In this document: in pieces, positions 7,203 to 13,959 of the stretch
Layout of the letters: every line of letters starts with the position of its first letter
Numbering within the stretch: the stretch's first letter is position 1
NCBI GenBank assembly: GCA_002425685.1
Contig: DIMS01000040.1
Coordinates: 45,196 to 74,183, forward strand
DNA: 28,988 nt
From: Synergistaceae bacterium UBA5560
Lineage (GTDB): Bacteria > Synergistota > Synergistia > Synergistales > Aminiphilaceae
Direction: 5' to 3'
Made by a program: the position numbers and the translations under genes
Notes under the pieces: generated by a model
The model's database searches: none
Told to the model about the DNA's origin: nothing
The model's input: only the letters and a program-made list of their open reading frames with translations

Positions 7203-8725
7203 CAACGATCCGGCCCACTACTCTTTCCGGTACCTTTCGAGATTCCGGCGCCCGCCATGTTCGGCGTGCACGAGTTCAATGCCCACGAGGCGACATATCC
7301 GGCGCACACACTCCGGACGTATCCGGCGGCTCCGGCACGGCGCGGGGAACCGCCCTGCACCTCCTCGTTCTCTGCGTCCTCGCCCTCCTGTGCTTCGGAA
7401 CGGATGCGGCGTCGGCCAGGGAATTTCCGGAGATCCTCGATCTGAACCGCCTGCCCCAGGAACCGCTCCTCTATCTCTCCGGAGACCCCGCGACGTGCCT
7501 CGTGGACGAGGAGGTCCAGAAAGAGAAGGCGCAGGCGTTCCTCGAAAAGCACTTCGCGCCGTGGAAACGCACCGCACCGGCCCACACGGTGGAAGATCTC
7601 CTCTGGCCCTTCAAGGCCTACGGAAATCGCGAGGGATTCGGCGAAAACCTGCGCCTCCGCTCTCCAAACTGGGTGGCCGCCATGCGGACGAATGTCCGGG
7701 AGGAGGCCTTCGGAAGCCTGAACCGTCCCGCCGTGGCGCTCCAGGAAACATCGCTCCGACTCTTTCCCACGGACAAGCCCTTTTTTCTCGATTCCGACAT
7801 GGCCGGCGAGGGCTATCCCTTCGACTACCTCCAGAATTCGGCGGTGAAGCCCGGCGAGGCGCTCTTCATCTCCCACGCCTCCGCCGACGGCGCCTGGTTC
7901 TTCTGCGAGACCGCCTACGCCGCTGGATGGGTGGATGTGCGACATCTCGCTTTCGTGGACTCGGTTTTCATGGAACGCTGGCAGCGCGGCCCCTGGCTCG
8001 TGGTGTGCCGCAACACCGTCCCCGTGGCACTGTTTCAGCCCGGCGACGAGCCCGGAACGTTCCGTTTCACCGCCCCCCTGGGGACACTGCTTCCCGTCGC
8101 GGGGGATCCATTGCTCGGTGCCTTCCGCTTCGTGAGCATTCCTGTGCGGAACGAAAACGGAATGGCCGCCCTCCATCGGGGCGTGCTTCCCGAAGGAGCG
8201 GCGGTGTCCTGGCCCCTTCCCTTCACAGGGTGGAACGCGGCGCGCCTCGCCGGAGAGATCATGGGGGAACCCTACGGTTGGGGAGGGCTGCTTCAGAACA
8301 GGGACTGTTCCGCCACGACAAGGGATCTGCTGGCCCCCTTCGGCGTCTGGCTTCCCCGCAACTCCGCGGCCCAGGCGAAGAGCGGCACGTGGTTTCCCCT
8401 GGAGGGGCTTCCCGTGGCGGAAAAAAAGGCGCGCCTCCTCGCGGAGGGACTCCCTTTCCGGACGCTGGTGGCACTTCGGGGGCACATCATGCTCTACATC
8501 GCCTCCTGGAGAGGGGAACCGGTGGTCCTCCACACCACCTGGGGCGTGCGGACCCTGAAGGACGGCAGAGAAGGGCGACATGTCATCGGCAAAACGGTGA
8601 TCACCACCCTCACCCCTGGCGCGGAACTTCCGGACCTGCATCCGTCGGGAACCATCGGCGAGCGGATCACGGGGTTCACGGTGCTTTCGCCGCAGCAATC
8701 CGAAGGAAGGGAGACCGCACCATGA
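7199..8725 (+). CDS. Exported NlpC/P60 endopeptidase with SH3-type domains
   Basis: A 508-residue putative peptidoglycan endopeptidase. After a hydrophobic signal segment (LLVLCVLALLCFGTDAASA, about 54-74) comes an N-terminal helper region. Next are SH3-like segments (about 175-335) and an NlpC/P60 catalytic domain with DCSATTRDL (Cys370), LRGHIMLYI (His429) and VLHTTWG (His445 as third polar residue). Family knowledge: such enzymes cut the D-Glu (gamma) to diamino acid bond in stem peptides. Oddity: about 50 residues, polar and Arg/Gly-rich, precede the signal helix, which is long for a signal n-region, yet no ATG/GTG/TTG closer to the helix is in frame. Its ATG overlaps the cbiD stop (ATGA) and its stop overlaps the ATPase start. 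It has no known role in cobalamin synthesis, so its place here is unexplained. Confidence 0.88.
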   Translation: MTTIRPTTLSGTFRDSGARHVRRARVQCPRGDISGAHTPDVSGGSGTARGTALHLLVLCVLALLCFGTDAASAREFPEILDLNRLPQEPLLYLSGDPATCLVDEEVQKEKAQAFLEKHFAPWKRTAPAHTVEDLLWPFKAYGNREGFGENLRLRSPNWVAAMRTNVREEAFGSLNRPAVALQETSLRLFPTDKPFFLDSDMAGEGYPFDYLQNSAVKPGEALFISHASADGAWFFCETAYAAGWVDVRHLAFVDSVFMERWQRGPWLVVCRNTVPVALFQPGDEPGTFRFTAPLGTLLPVAGDPLLGAFRFVSIPVRNENGMAALHRGVLPEGAAVSWPLPFTGWNAARLAGEIMGEPYGWGGLLQNRDCSATTRDLLAPFGVWLPRNSAAQAKSGTWFPLEGLPVAEKKARLLAEGLPFRTLVALRGHIMLYIASWRGEPVVLHTTWGVRTLKDGREGRHVIGKTVITTLTPGAELPDLHPSGTIGERITGFTVLSPQQSEGRETAP

Positions 8726-9828
8726 TCACTACGTACCCGATAGACCGGATCACACTCCAGGGATTCAAGTCTATCCGCCGCCTCGACACATTGAAACTGA
8801 GGGAACTGAACGTGCTTATCGGCTCCAACGGCGCGGGGAAAAGCAACTTTATCGATTTCTTCCGCATGCTCGGTGAAATGGTCGAAGGCCGCCTGCAAAG
8901 GTGGACGCGAAACCAGGGATCGGCGGACCGAATCGTAAGCTTTGGCGTGAAGGCGACGACGAGGTTGGAATCCACCATCACATTCGGCCTGAACGGCTAT
9001 GGTTTCGCCCTCGAACCGACGGTGGACGGGGGGTTTGCCTTTATCAACGAACAGACCTTTTTCGACGGAACACATTCCTCCACGTGGAAACCATTGGGTT
9101 CGGGCCATCTGGAGTCAAAACTCAAAGAACAGCGAACACTTCCGAAGGGGCGTGTCGCGGAATACTGCTACAACTCCATCTCCGGTTGGAAGATTTTTCA
9201 TTTCCACGACACGAGCGACACCGCAGGAGTGAAACGCCTCTGCGCACTTCACGACAACGCCTTTCTCCGCCGGGACGCCGCCAATCTCGCCGCGTTCTTG
9301 TACCGTCTGGCCCATGAAACACCCGAGATTTATCAGCGCATCAGGAACGTGGTGCAACTCGCAATCCCTTTCTTCGACGATTTTCTTCTCGTACCACAGA
9401 GACTGCCCTCTGAAGAAGGACAGATCCGTCTTCTCTGGAAACAGAAGGATAGTGACTATCCTTTCTGGCCAAGCCAATTGTCGGACGGCTCCATCCGTTT
9501 TATTTGTCTCGTCACCGCATTGCTACAACCGGATCCTCCCTCGACGATCATCATCGATGAACCGGAACTGGGACTGCATCCCTATGCGCTCGCGCTGCTC
9601 GCCTCCCTGCTGCGCTCCGTTTCGAGGCGCGTACAGATCATCGTTTCCACACAATCGGTGCCGTTCGTCAACGAGTTTTCCGTCGAGGATCTGCTCGTCG
9701 TAGAACGGAGAGAGGGGGCCACGACGTTCCGTCGTCACGAAGAGGAGTCCTTCCAGGAATGGTTAAAGGAATATTCCCTCGGGGAACTTTGGGAGAAGAA
9801 TCTCCTCGGGGGGAGACCGAGCGTATGA
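8722..9828 (+). CDS. AAA/ABC-type ATPase (AAA_21, COG4637-like) paired with DUF4276
   Basis: A 368-residue single-domain ATPase of the SMC/ABC-like class. It has FKSIRRLDTLKLRELNVLIG, then Walker A GSNGAGKSN (34-42), an ABC-type signature SQLSDGSIRF (251-260), Walker B TIIIDEPELGLHP (275-287) and a switch segment VSTQSV (308-313). It starts at an ATGA overlap with the NlpC/P60 gene and ends in an ATGA overlap with the DUF4276 gene. ATPases of this type next to Toprim-like partners occur in phage-defence systems such as PARIS (AriA/AriB), OLD-type and Abi systems; that is family knowledge, and a defence role here is inference. Base composition is lower than in the cobalamin genes: lines 9181-9240 and 9541-9600 count about 53% and 58% GC, against about 68% for 6841-6900 in cbiD. 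Confidence 0.88.
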   Translation: MITTYPIDRITLQGFKSIRRLDTLKLRELNVLIGSNGAGKSNFIDFFRMLGEMVEGRLQRWTRNQGSADRIVSFGVKATTRLESTITFGLNGYGFALEPTVDGGFAFINEQTFFDGTHSSTWKPLGSGHLESKLKEQRTLPKGRVAEYCYNSISGWKIFHFHDTSDTAGVKRLCALHDNAFLRRDAANLAAFLYRLAHETPEIYQRIRNVVQLAIPFFDDFLLVPQRLPSEEGQIRLLWKQKDSDYPFWPSQLSDGSIRFICLVTALLQPDPPSTIIIDEPELGLHPYALALLASLLRSVSRRVQIIVSTQSVPFVNEFSVEDLLVVERREGATTFRRHEEESFQEWLKEYSLGELWEKNLLGGRPSV

Positions 9829-10496
9829 TTCGCGTCCACGTCATCTGCGAGGGACTCACGGAAGAACAGTTCATCAACGAACTTTTGCTTGTCCCCCTTT
9901 CGGCGGAGAAAATTCTTCTGCTGCCATCGCAATTGGGCAGGCCGGGACACAAAGGCGGCAACGTCGGGTATGCTCGCCTCCTTGTCGACATCAGGGAGCG
10001 CTTGTTGCGTGATACCGCGTGTTTCTGCACCACCTTTCTCGATTACTACGCCCTGCCGTCGGATTTTCCGGGAAAAACAGACGCCGGGAAATTCCGAGAC
10101 GTGGAGAGCCGCTACTCCTCCGTGATCTCGGCTCTCGCCGACCGCGTAAAACACGATCTCGGCGAGGATGCCTCTCGACGGTTCATCCCCTATGTGCAAA
10201 TGCACGAATTCGAGGCGCTGCTTTTCAGCCGACCGGAAAGCCTGGCAAAAAGCCTCGGACATTCTGAACTCTCCGAAGCTTTTACGGAAATACGACGCGA
10301 ATTTTCCTCACCCGAATACATTGATGACAGCCCGGAAACCGCTCCAAGCAAGCGCATAGAAAAACTCTTTCGGAGCTACGACAAGCCGCTCCACCCCATC
10401 TTGGGAGCTCGGGAAATCGGCCTGACCACAATCCGGAGGGAATGCTCCCTGTTCGACAATTGGGTTCGCAGGCTCGAAGCAGTATGTGCAGAATGA
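9825..10496 (+). CDS. DUF4276 family protein, Toprim/RloB-like
   Basis: A 223-residue protein encoded directly after the ATPase, with ATG 9825 inside its stop (ATGA). The N-terminus VHVICEGLTEEQF has the EGxTE motif of Toprim-like proteins (Glu9). FLDYYALPSDFPG (Asp73, Asp81), HEFEALLFSRPE (127-138) and PSKRIEKLF follow, as in the DUF4276 family. Toprim-like acidic residues would coordinate metal for nucleic-acid cleavage. That is inferred by analogy with AriB/RloB/OLD-type partners of ATPases; no nuclease activity is shown by sequence alone. The pair resembles a two-gene ATPase plus effector arrangement. Its stop overlaps the start of a 47-codon ORF (ATGA, 10493-10496). Confidence 0.85.
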   Translation: MIRVHVICEGLTEEQFINELLLVPLSAEKILLLPSQLGRPGHKGGNVGYARLLVDIRERLLRDTACFCTTFLDYYALPSDFPGKTDAGKFRDVESRYSSVISALADRVKHDLGEDASRRFIPYVQMHEFEALLFSRPESLAKSLGHSELSEAFTEIRREFSSPEYIDDSPETAPSKRIEKLFRSYDKPLHPILGAREIGLTTIRRECSLFDNWVRRLEAVCAE

Positions 10497-10636
10497 ACGT
10501 CTTACACGAAAGAACTCGCACCGCAGATACGTTCTCCGCCCGGCCGGTTCAGGCGATCTCATCCTGTCCCGAGAGCGCGCCTGGGAGAGGCATTCTCCGC
10601 GACACAAAAAAATCGCAAGCGCACCGCAGGACATGA
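10493..10636 (+). CDS. Small bridging ORF, 47 aa, unknown
   Basis: An ORF of 48 codons begins at an ATGA overlapping the DUF4276 stop and ends in a TGA overlapping the ATG of the DNA glycosylase (ATGA at both ends). The product starts MNVLHERTRTADTF and ends KKSQAHRRT. It is basic, hydrophilic and matches nothing I recognise. The glycosylase has no convincing ribosome site of its own (only GCAGGA close to ATG), so reading this ORF could deliver ribosomes to it. It may be a real small protein, a coupling leader, or chance. There is no independent evidence for a stable product. Confidence 0.35.
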   Translation: MNVLHERTRTADTFSARPVQAISSCPESAPGRGILRDTKKSQAHRRT

Positions 10637-11199
10637 CGATTCTTCGGGGCTTTCCTCCCATTGCCCGGAGCGACGCGACCCGTCTTGTCCTGGGCAGCAT
10701 GCCCAGCGAGACATCCCTGGCGAAGGGCGAGTATTACGGCCATCCGCGCAACGCCTTCTGGCCGATTCTCGGAGCTCTGCTCGGTTTCGATCCCGGCGCG
10801 CCCTACGTCGAGCGCTGCGAGACCCTTCGCCGGGCCCGCATCGCCCTCTGGGACGTCCTCGCCTGCTGCGAACGACCGGGAAGCCTCGATGCGGACATCG
10901 TGCCCTCCTCCATCGTTCCCAACGACTTCGGCACCTTTTTCGCGGCCCATCCGCAGATCCGCGTCGTCTATTTCAACGGAGGCACTGCGGAAAGCGCCTT
11001 CCGCCGCCATGTGCGGACTCTGCTTCCCGAGCCGCTGCGGGCGCTCCCCGCGCTGCGGCTCCCCTCCACCAGCCCCGCCCACGCGGGCCGCTCCTTCGAG
11101 GCGAAACGCACCGCCTGGTCGTGTCTTCTCGAAGACGCGGGGAACGCGCAAAAAAACGAAACTCCTCCGAAGGTTTCCCCGAAAGGATCGGAGGTATAA
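10633..11199 (+). CDS. DNA-deoxyinosine glycosylase (uracil-DNA glycosylase family 6)
   Basis: A 188-residue base-excision repair enzyme of the UDG superfamily. ILRGFPPIARSDATRLVLGS is followed by MPSETSLAKGEYYGHPRNAFW (about 21-40), the family 6 hypoxanthine-DNA glycosylase type motif. IALWDVLACCERPGSLDADI and a C-terminal LPSTSPAHA segment form the second active-site loop. Family knowledge: these remove hypoxanthine (deaminated adenine) from DNA. The core begins at MTILRGF, so ATG 10633 is used; a GTG at 10486 would add 49 unrelated residues. It is coupled to the 47-aa ORF upstream. Its TAA stop (11197-11199) lies within the TATAAT that may promote the riboswitch transcript. Its position behind the ATPase/DUF4276 pair may be housekeeping or part of a defence cassette. 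Confidence 0.88.
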   Translation: MTILRGFPPIARSDATRLVLGSMPSETSLAKGEYYGHPRNAFWPILGALLGFDPGAPYVERCETLRRARIALWDVLACCERPGSLDADIVPSSIVPNDFGTFFAAHPQIRVVYFNGGTAESAFRRHVRTLLPEPLRALPALRLPSTSPAHAGRSFEAKRTAWSCLLEDAGNAQKNETPPKVSPKGSEV

Positions 11200-11205
11200 T
11201 TGACA
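11195..11205 (+). promoter_or_regulatory. Candidate promoter for the riboswitch-controlled operon
   Basis: TATAAT (11195-11200) in the context CGGAGGTATAATTG lies about 70 bases before the riboswitch P1 stem and overlaps the stop codon of the glycosylase gene. The context GG-TATAAT resembles that before cbiC (GG-TATAAT at 5176-5183). A TTGACA (11200-11205) also overlaps but has no fitting -10 downstream. No good -35 is visible for the TATAAT. Confidence 0.4.
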
Positions 11206-11217
11206 GGACTTCGAGAT

Positions 11218-11257
11218 GCACGCCCGCGGACGCTTCTTTTTGCGTCGGCGGGCGTGC
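11218..11257. repeat. 16-bp inverted repeat (hairpin) ahead of the riboswitch
   Basis: Arm 11218-11233 (GCACGCCCGCGGACGC) pairs with 11242-11257 (GCGTCGGCGGGCGTGC) at 15 of 16 positions around the loop TTCTTTTT. There is no T tract after it. It may be the terminator of the upstream unit of a non-canonical kind, or a structured 5' part of the riboswitch leader if transcription starts near 11207. Confidence 0.65.
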
Positions 11258-11266
11258 CCATAGTTC

Positions 11267-11415
11267 GCCAGAACAGGTGACGGGAAACCGGTAGCACGCC
11301 GGTGCGGCCCTCGCCACTGTAGCCGGGATGAAACCGCGCACATCCCACTGGAGTCAAGCTCTGGGAAGGGGCGGAAGTAGGACGAACGGAAGCCAGGAGA
11401 CCGATCTGTTCTGGA
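11267..11415 (+). ncRNA. Cobalamin (adenosylcobalamin-type) riboswitch
   Basis: The conserved elements of the class occur in order. ACAGGTGACGGGAAACCGGT is followed by GCCGGTGCGGCCC and GCCACTG (11313-11319). GCCGGGATG and CATCCCACTGG come next, then CTGGGAAGG and AGGACGAACGG, and finally the B12 box AGCCAGGAGACC (11391-11402). The closing P1 stem is CCAGAACAG (11268-11276) with CTGTTCTGG (11406-11414), a perfect 9-bp match. It lies 200 bases before cbiET and is followed by an intrinsic terminator, so B12 binding should favour termination and shut off cbiET through cbiP. Confidence is high from the boxes and stem. Confidence 0.95.
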
Positions 11416-11475
11416 AGGGGAGCGTCCGCGCGGGCGGCAGGCTGCCTCGGCCGGTTTCATTGGAAAACCTGCGGA

Positions 11476-11506
11476 GGAGGGCGCGGAGACATCGCCCTCC
11501 TTTTTT
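11476..11506 (+). terminator. Riboswitch expression-platform terminator
   Basis: GGAGGGCG (11476-11483) pairs with CGCCCTCC (11493-11500) and is followed by TTTTTT (11501-11506). It sits 60 bases after the riboswitch and 105 before cbiET. A smaller hairpin, GGTTT with AAACC around 11452-11470, lies between and might take part in the antiterminated fold. The mutually exclusive pairing was not resolved by eye. Confidence 0.88.
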
Positions 11507-11611
11507 CGTCTTCTTCTGCGGCGTCGGAGAAACGACGACGGAAGAGAGGCATTCAGTCCACAAAGCGGAGTACGGGACATTTCGCACGTTGAGGAAAGCG
11601 TGGAGAGGGCC

Positions 11612-13147
11612 ATGAACAACATCTTCTGCATCGGCATGGGACCCGGCGGCGCCGAACAGGTGACCCGGGCGGCACTGCAAACGGCGGCGTCCGTGCCGTT
11701 TCTTCTCGGAGACGCCCGTTTTCTCGCCCTCGTTGCGGCAGGTCCTTCCGTGGCGCCGCAACACCTGGAGGAGTTGCCCCGGGGAACCGAGGCAACTTTG
11801 CAGCGTGTGGCGGAACTTCTCGAAAAAGGCCCCGTGGGCGTTCTGGTGAGCGGCGACACGGGGTTCTACAGCCTCGCCTCCTCCCTGGTGCGCCGGTTCG
11901 GCCCTGAAAAGATCCGACTCGTCCCGGGCATCTCCAGCATGCAGCTTCTGGCGGCACGACGCGGCCGCTCCTGGGTGAACGTCCCCACCCTCTCCCTGCA
12001 CGGACGGACGCTCGAAAATCCGGAGGAGATCCACCCATCAACGGGAGAACGCCTCTCCGCGGAGACATCCCCGGGGACGAGGACCACCGGAGGAGCGCTC
12101 GCCGGCCTCCAAAGCGAGGCGGTGGTCCTTTTGGGCGGATGGGAGCGGGTTCCGGCACAGCTCCGGGAGCTGGCAGACCTCCTCGGCCCGGAGCGCAAAG
12201 GCGCGCTCGCCTGGGATCTGGGCCTGCCGGAGGAATCCATCACGGAGGGAACGCTCTCGGAGCTGGCAACCATGGAGCCTCGGGGACGCCTGCCTCTTCT
12301 CTGGCTCGACCCCCCCGAGAGCGAACCACCCCGCAGGGATTGCCCGCGGAAAGGGCACCTTCCGGAAGACGACGCCGGGGCGGGGGAAAAACCCCTCCCC
12401 ACAGGCGTCCTCTCCGATTCCTGGTTTTTCCGGGACGAGGGAATCCCCCTCACGAAGGCCCCTGTTCGCGCCGCTCTTCTCGGCCTGCTTCACCCTCTCC
12501 GGGGGTGCCGGGTTCTCGAAATCGGGACGGGAACGGGAGGCATGACGGTGGAGCTTTCCCGTGCCGCGGGACCGGAGGGAACAGTGCTCTCGGTGGAACC
12601 GAAGCAAGAGGCGCTCGCGCTCGCGGCGCGCAACTGCCTTCGGGCGGGCATCGCCGTGGAAATGAGGACGCGACACGGAGCAACCACCCCTTCTCCGGAG
12701 GAAGACGCCGTCTCTGCGACGGCACCTGTGGCCGGTTCCGCAGGATGTGCGACGCAGGACCCGTTCCGCCGCGACACAGCAAACGACGGAGAACGTGCGG
12801 GGCGTCCGCCCCGGGGCAGGGTGTGCCTCCTTCAGGGGAACGCACCGGAGGCACTGGCGGGGCTTCGGTGCGCGGACGCGGTCTTCGTGGGCGGCCACGG
12901 CGACGCTCTTCCGGAGGTACTCGCCGCCTGCTGGAAGCTGCTCCGCCCCGGAGGACGTCTGGCGGCGACGTTCATCCTCATGGACGGAGCCATGACGGCA
13001 CTGCGCACACTGCAAGATCTGGGGGGCTCGCCGGGTTTCTGGCAGCTCACCGTAGGATACGGCAAGCCCCTGGCGGGATCGTGGATGTTGACGGGGCAAA
13101 ACCCGGTCTTTCTCGTCTGGGGAGACAAGGAGGCGGAACAGGCATGA
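11612..13147 (+). CDS. cbiET: Bifunctional precorrin-6B C5,15-methyltransferase / C12-decarboxylase (CbiE-CbiT)
   Basis: A 511-residue fusion. The N-terminal CbiE domain (about 1-230) starts IFCIGMGPGGAEQVT, then LVSGDTGFYSLA and LVPGISSMQLLAA, typical of class III tetrapyrrole methylases. The C-terminal CbiT domain (about 270-511) has a class I methyltransferase fold with LTKAPVRAALLGLL and the SAM loop LEIGTGTGGMT (about 302-312). Together they methylate C5 and C15 and remove the C12 acetate carboxyl. Start: ATG 11612 follows GGAGAGG; GTG 11600 is the alternative. Odd features are a 30-residue low-complexity insert near 140-165 and a 50-residue Ala/Pro/Thr/Glu-rich insert (about 354-403) inside CbiT, between the SAM strand and the next core strand. 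Its stop overlaps cbiF (ATGA 13144). Confidence 0.95.
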   Translation: MNNIFCIGMGPGGAEQVTRAALQTAASVPFLLGDARFLALVAAGPSVAPQHLEELPRGTEATLQRVAELLEKGPVGVLVSGDTGFYSLASSLVRRFGPEKIRLVPGISSMQLLAARRGRSWVNVPTLSLHGRTLENPEEIHPSTGERLSAETSPGTRTTGGALAGLQSEAVVLLGGWERVPAQLRELADLLGPERKGALAWDLGLPEESITEGTLSELATMEPRGRLPLLWLDPPESEPPRRDCPRKGHLPEDDAGAGEKPLPTGVLSDSWFFRDEGIPLTKAPVRAALLGLLHPLRGCRVLEIGTGTGGMTVELSRAAGPEGTVLSVEPKQEALALAARNCLRAGIAVEMRTRHGATTPSPEEDAVSATAPVAGSAGCATQDPFRRDTANDGERAGRPPRGRVCLLQGNAPEALAGLRCADAVFVGGHGDALPEVLAACWKLLRPGGRLAATFILMDGAMTALRTLQDLGGSPGFWQLTVGYGKPLAGSWMLTGQNPVFLVWGDKEAEQA

Positions 13148-13959
13148 ACCGAAAACACTCGGACGGGGAACACGCAACACCGTTCCAGGCGGAGGTGACC
13201 ATCGTCGGCGCCGGTCCCGGAGATCCGGAACTGCTCACGCTGAAGGGAAAGCGCCTCCTCGAAACGGCGGACCTCGTGGTCTACGCGGGAAGTCTCGTGG
13301 CTCTCGCACTGCTGGCGTTCTGCACCCCTTCCTGCGAGAGGGTGGATTCGGCCTCCCTCGATCTGGAGGAACAGGTGGAACTCATGAGCAGGGCCGCGCT
13401 GGAGGGACGGCGCGTGGTGCGCCTCCACACCGGAGATCCCAGCCTTTACGGAGCGACAGCGGAGCAGATTCGGGAACTGGAGGCCCGAGGCGTGGGCGTG
13501 ACCATCGTTCCCGGCGTGTCGAGCCTTCAGGCCGCAGCGGCGCGCCTCGGCGTGGAATACACCGTGCCCGGGGGCACCCAGACGGTGATCTGCACCCGAG
13601 CGGCGGGGCGCACGCCCGTTCCGGCCTCGGAATCTCTGGAGCGGCTCGCCGCATCGCAAAGCACCCTGGTGATCTTCCTCAGCGCCGGACAGGCGGATCA
13701 GGTCGCCAATGCGCTTCTTCGGGGCGGTTACGCACCGGACACGCCCAGCGCCTGCGTCTACCGCGCCACCTGGCCGGACGAGAGAATTCTCCGGACCCGC
13801 CTCGATGAGCTGGCCCGCCGCATGGACGAGGCGGGCATCGCGAATCACGCGCTCCTCGTGATCGGGAGCTGCCTCGCCCCCGGAGAGGCGAAGAGTCTCC
13901 TCTACGACGGAAGCTTCTCCCACGGCTTCCGGAACGCGGAAAGATCCCCGCTGTCATGA
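13144..13959 (+). CDS. cbiF: Cobalt-precorrin-4 C11-methyltransferase
   Basis: A 271-residue class III tetrapyrrole methylase. The SAM-binding start VTIVGAGPGDPELLTLKGKR is followed by ADLVVYAGSLV, RLHTGDPSLYGA and IVPGVSSLQAAAA. VPGGTQTVICTRAAGRTPVP is the CbiF/CobM-specific part, and the C-terminal VYRATWPDERILRTRLDEL also fits. It adds the C11 methyl that later moves to C12 under CbiC. The first 14 residues are a short extra hydrophilic tail. ATG 13144 overlaps the cbiET stop and the stop overlaps the cbiGH start (ATGA 13956), so the three are translationally coupled under the upstream riboswitch. Confidence 0.95.
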   Translation: MNRKHSDGEHATPFQAEVTIVGAGPGDPELLTLKGKRLLETADLVVYAGSLVALALLAFCTPSCERVDSASLDLEEQVELMSRAALEGRRVVRLHTGDPSLYGATAEQIRELEARGVGVTIVPGVSSLQAAAARLGVEYTVPGGTQTVICTRAAGRTPVPASESLERLAASQSTLVIFLSAGQADQVANALLRGGYAPDTPSACVYRATWPDERILRTRLDELARRMDEAGIANHALLVIGSCLAPGEAKSLLYDGSFSHGFRNAERSPLS

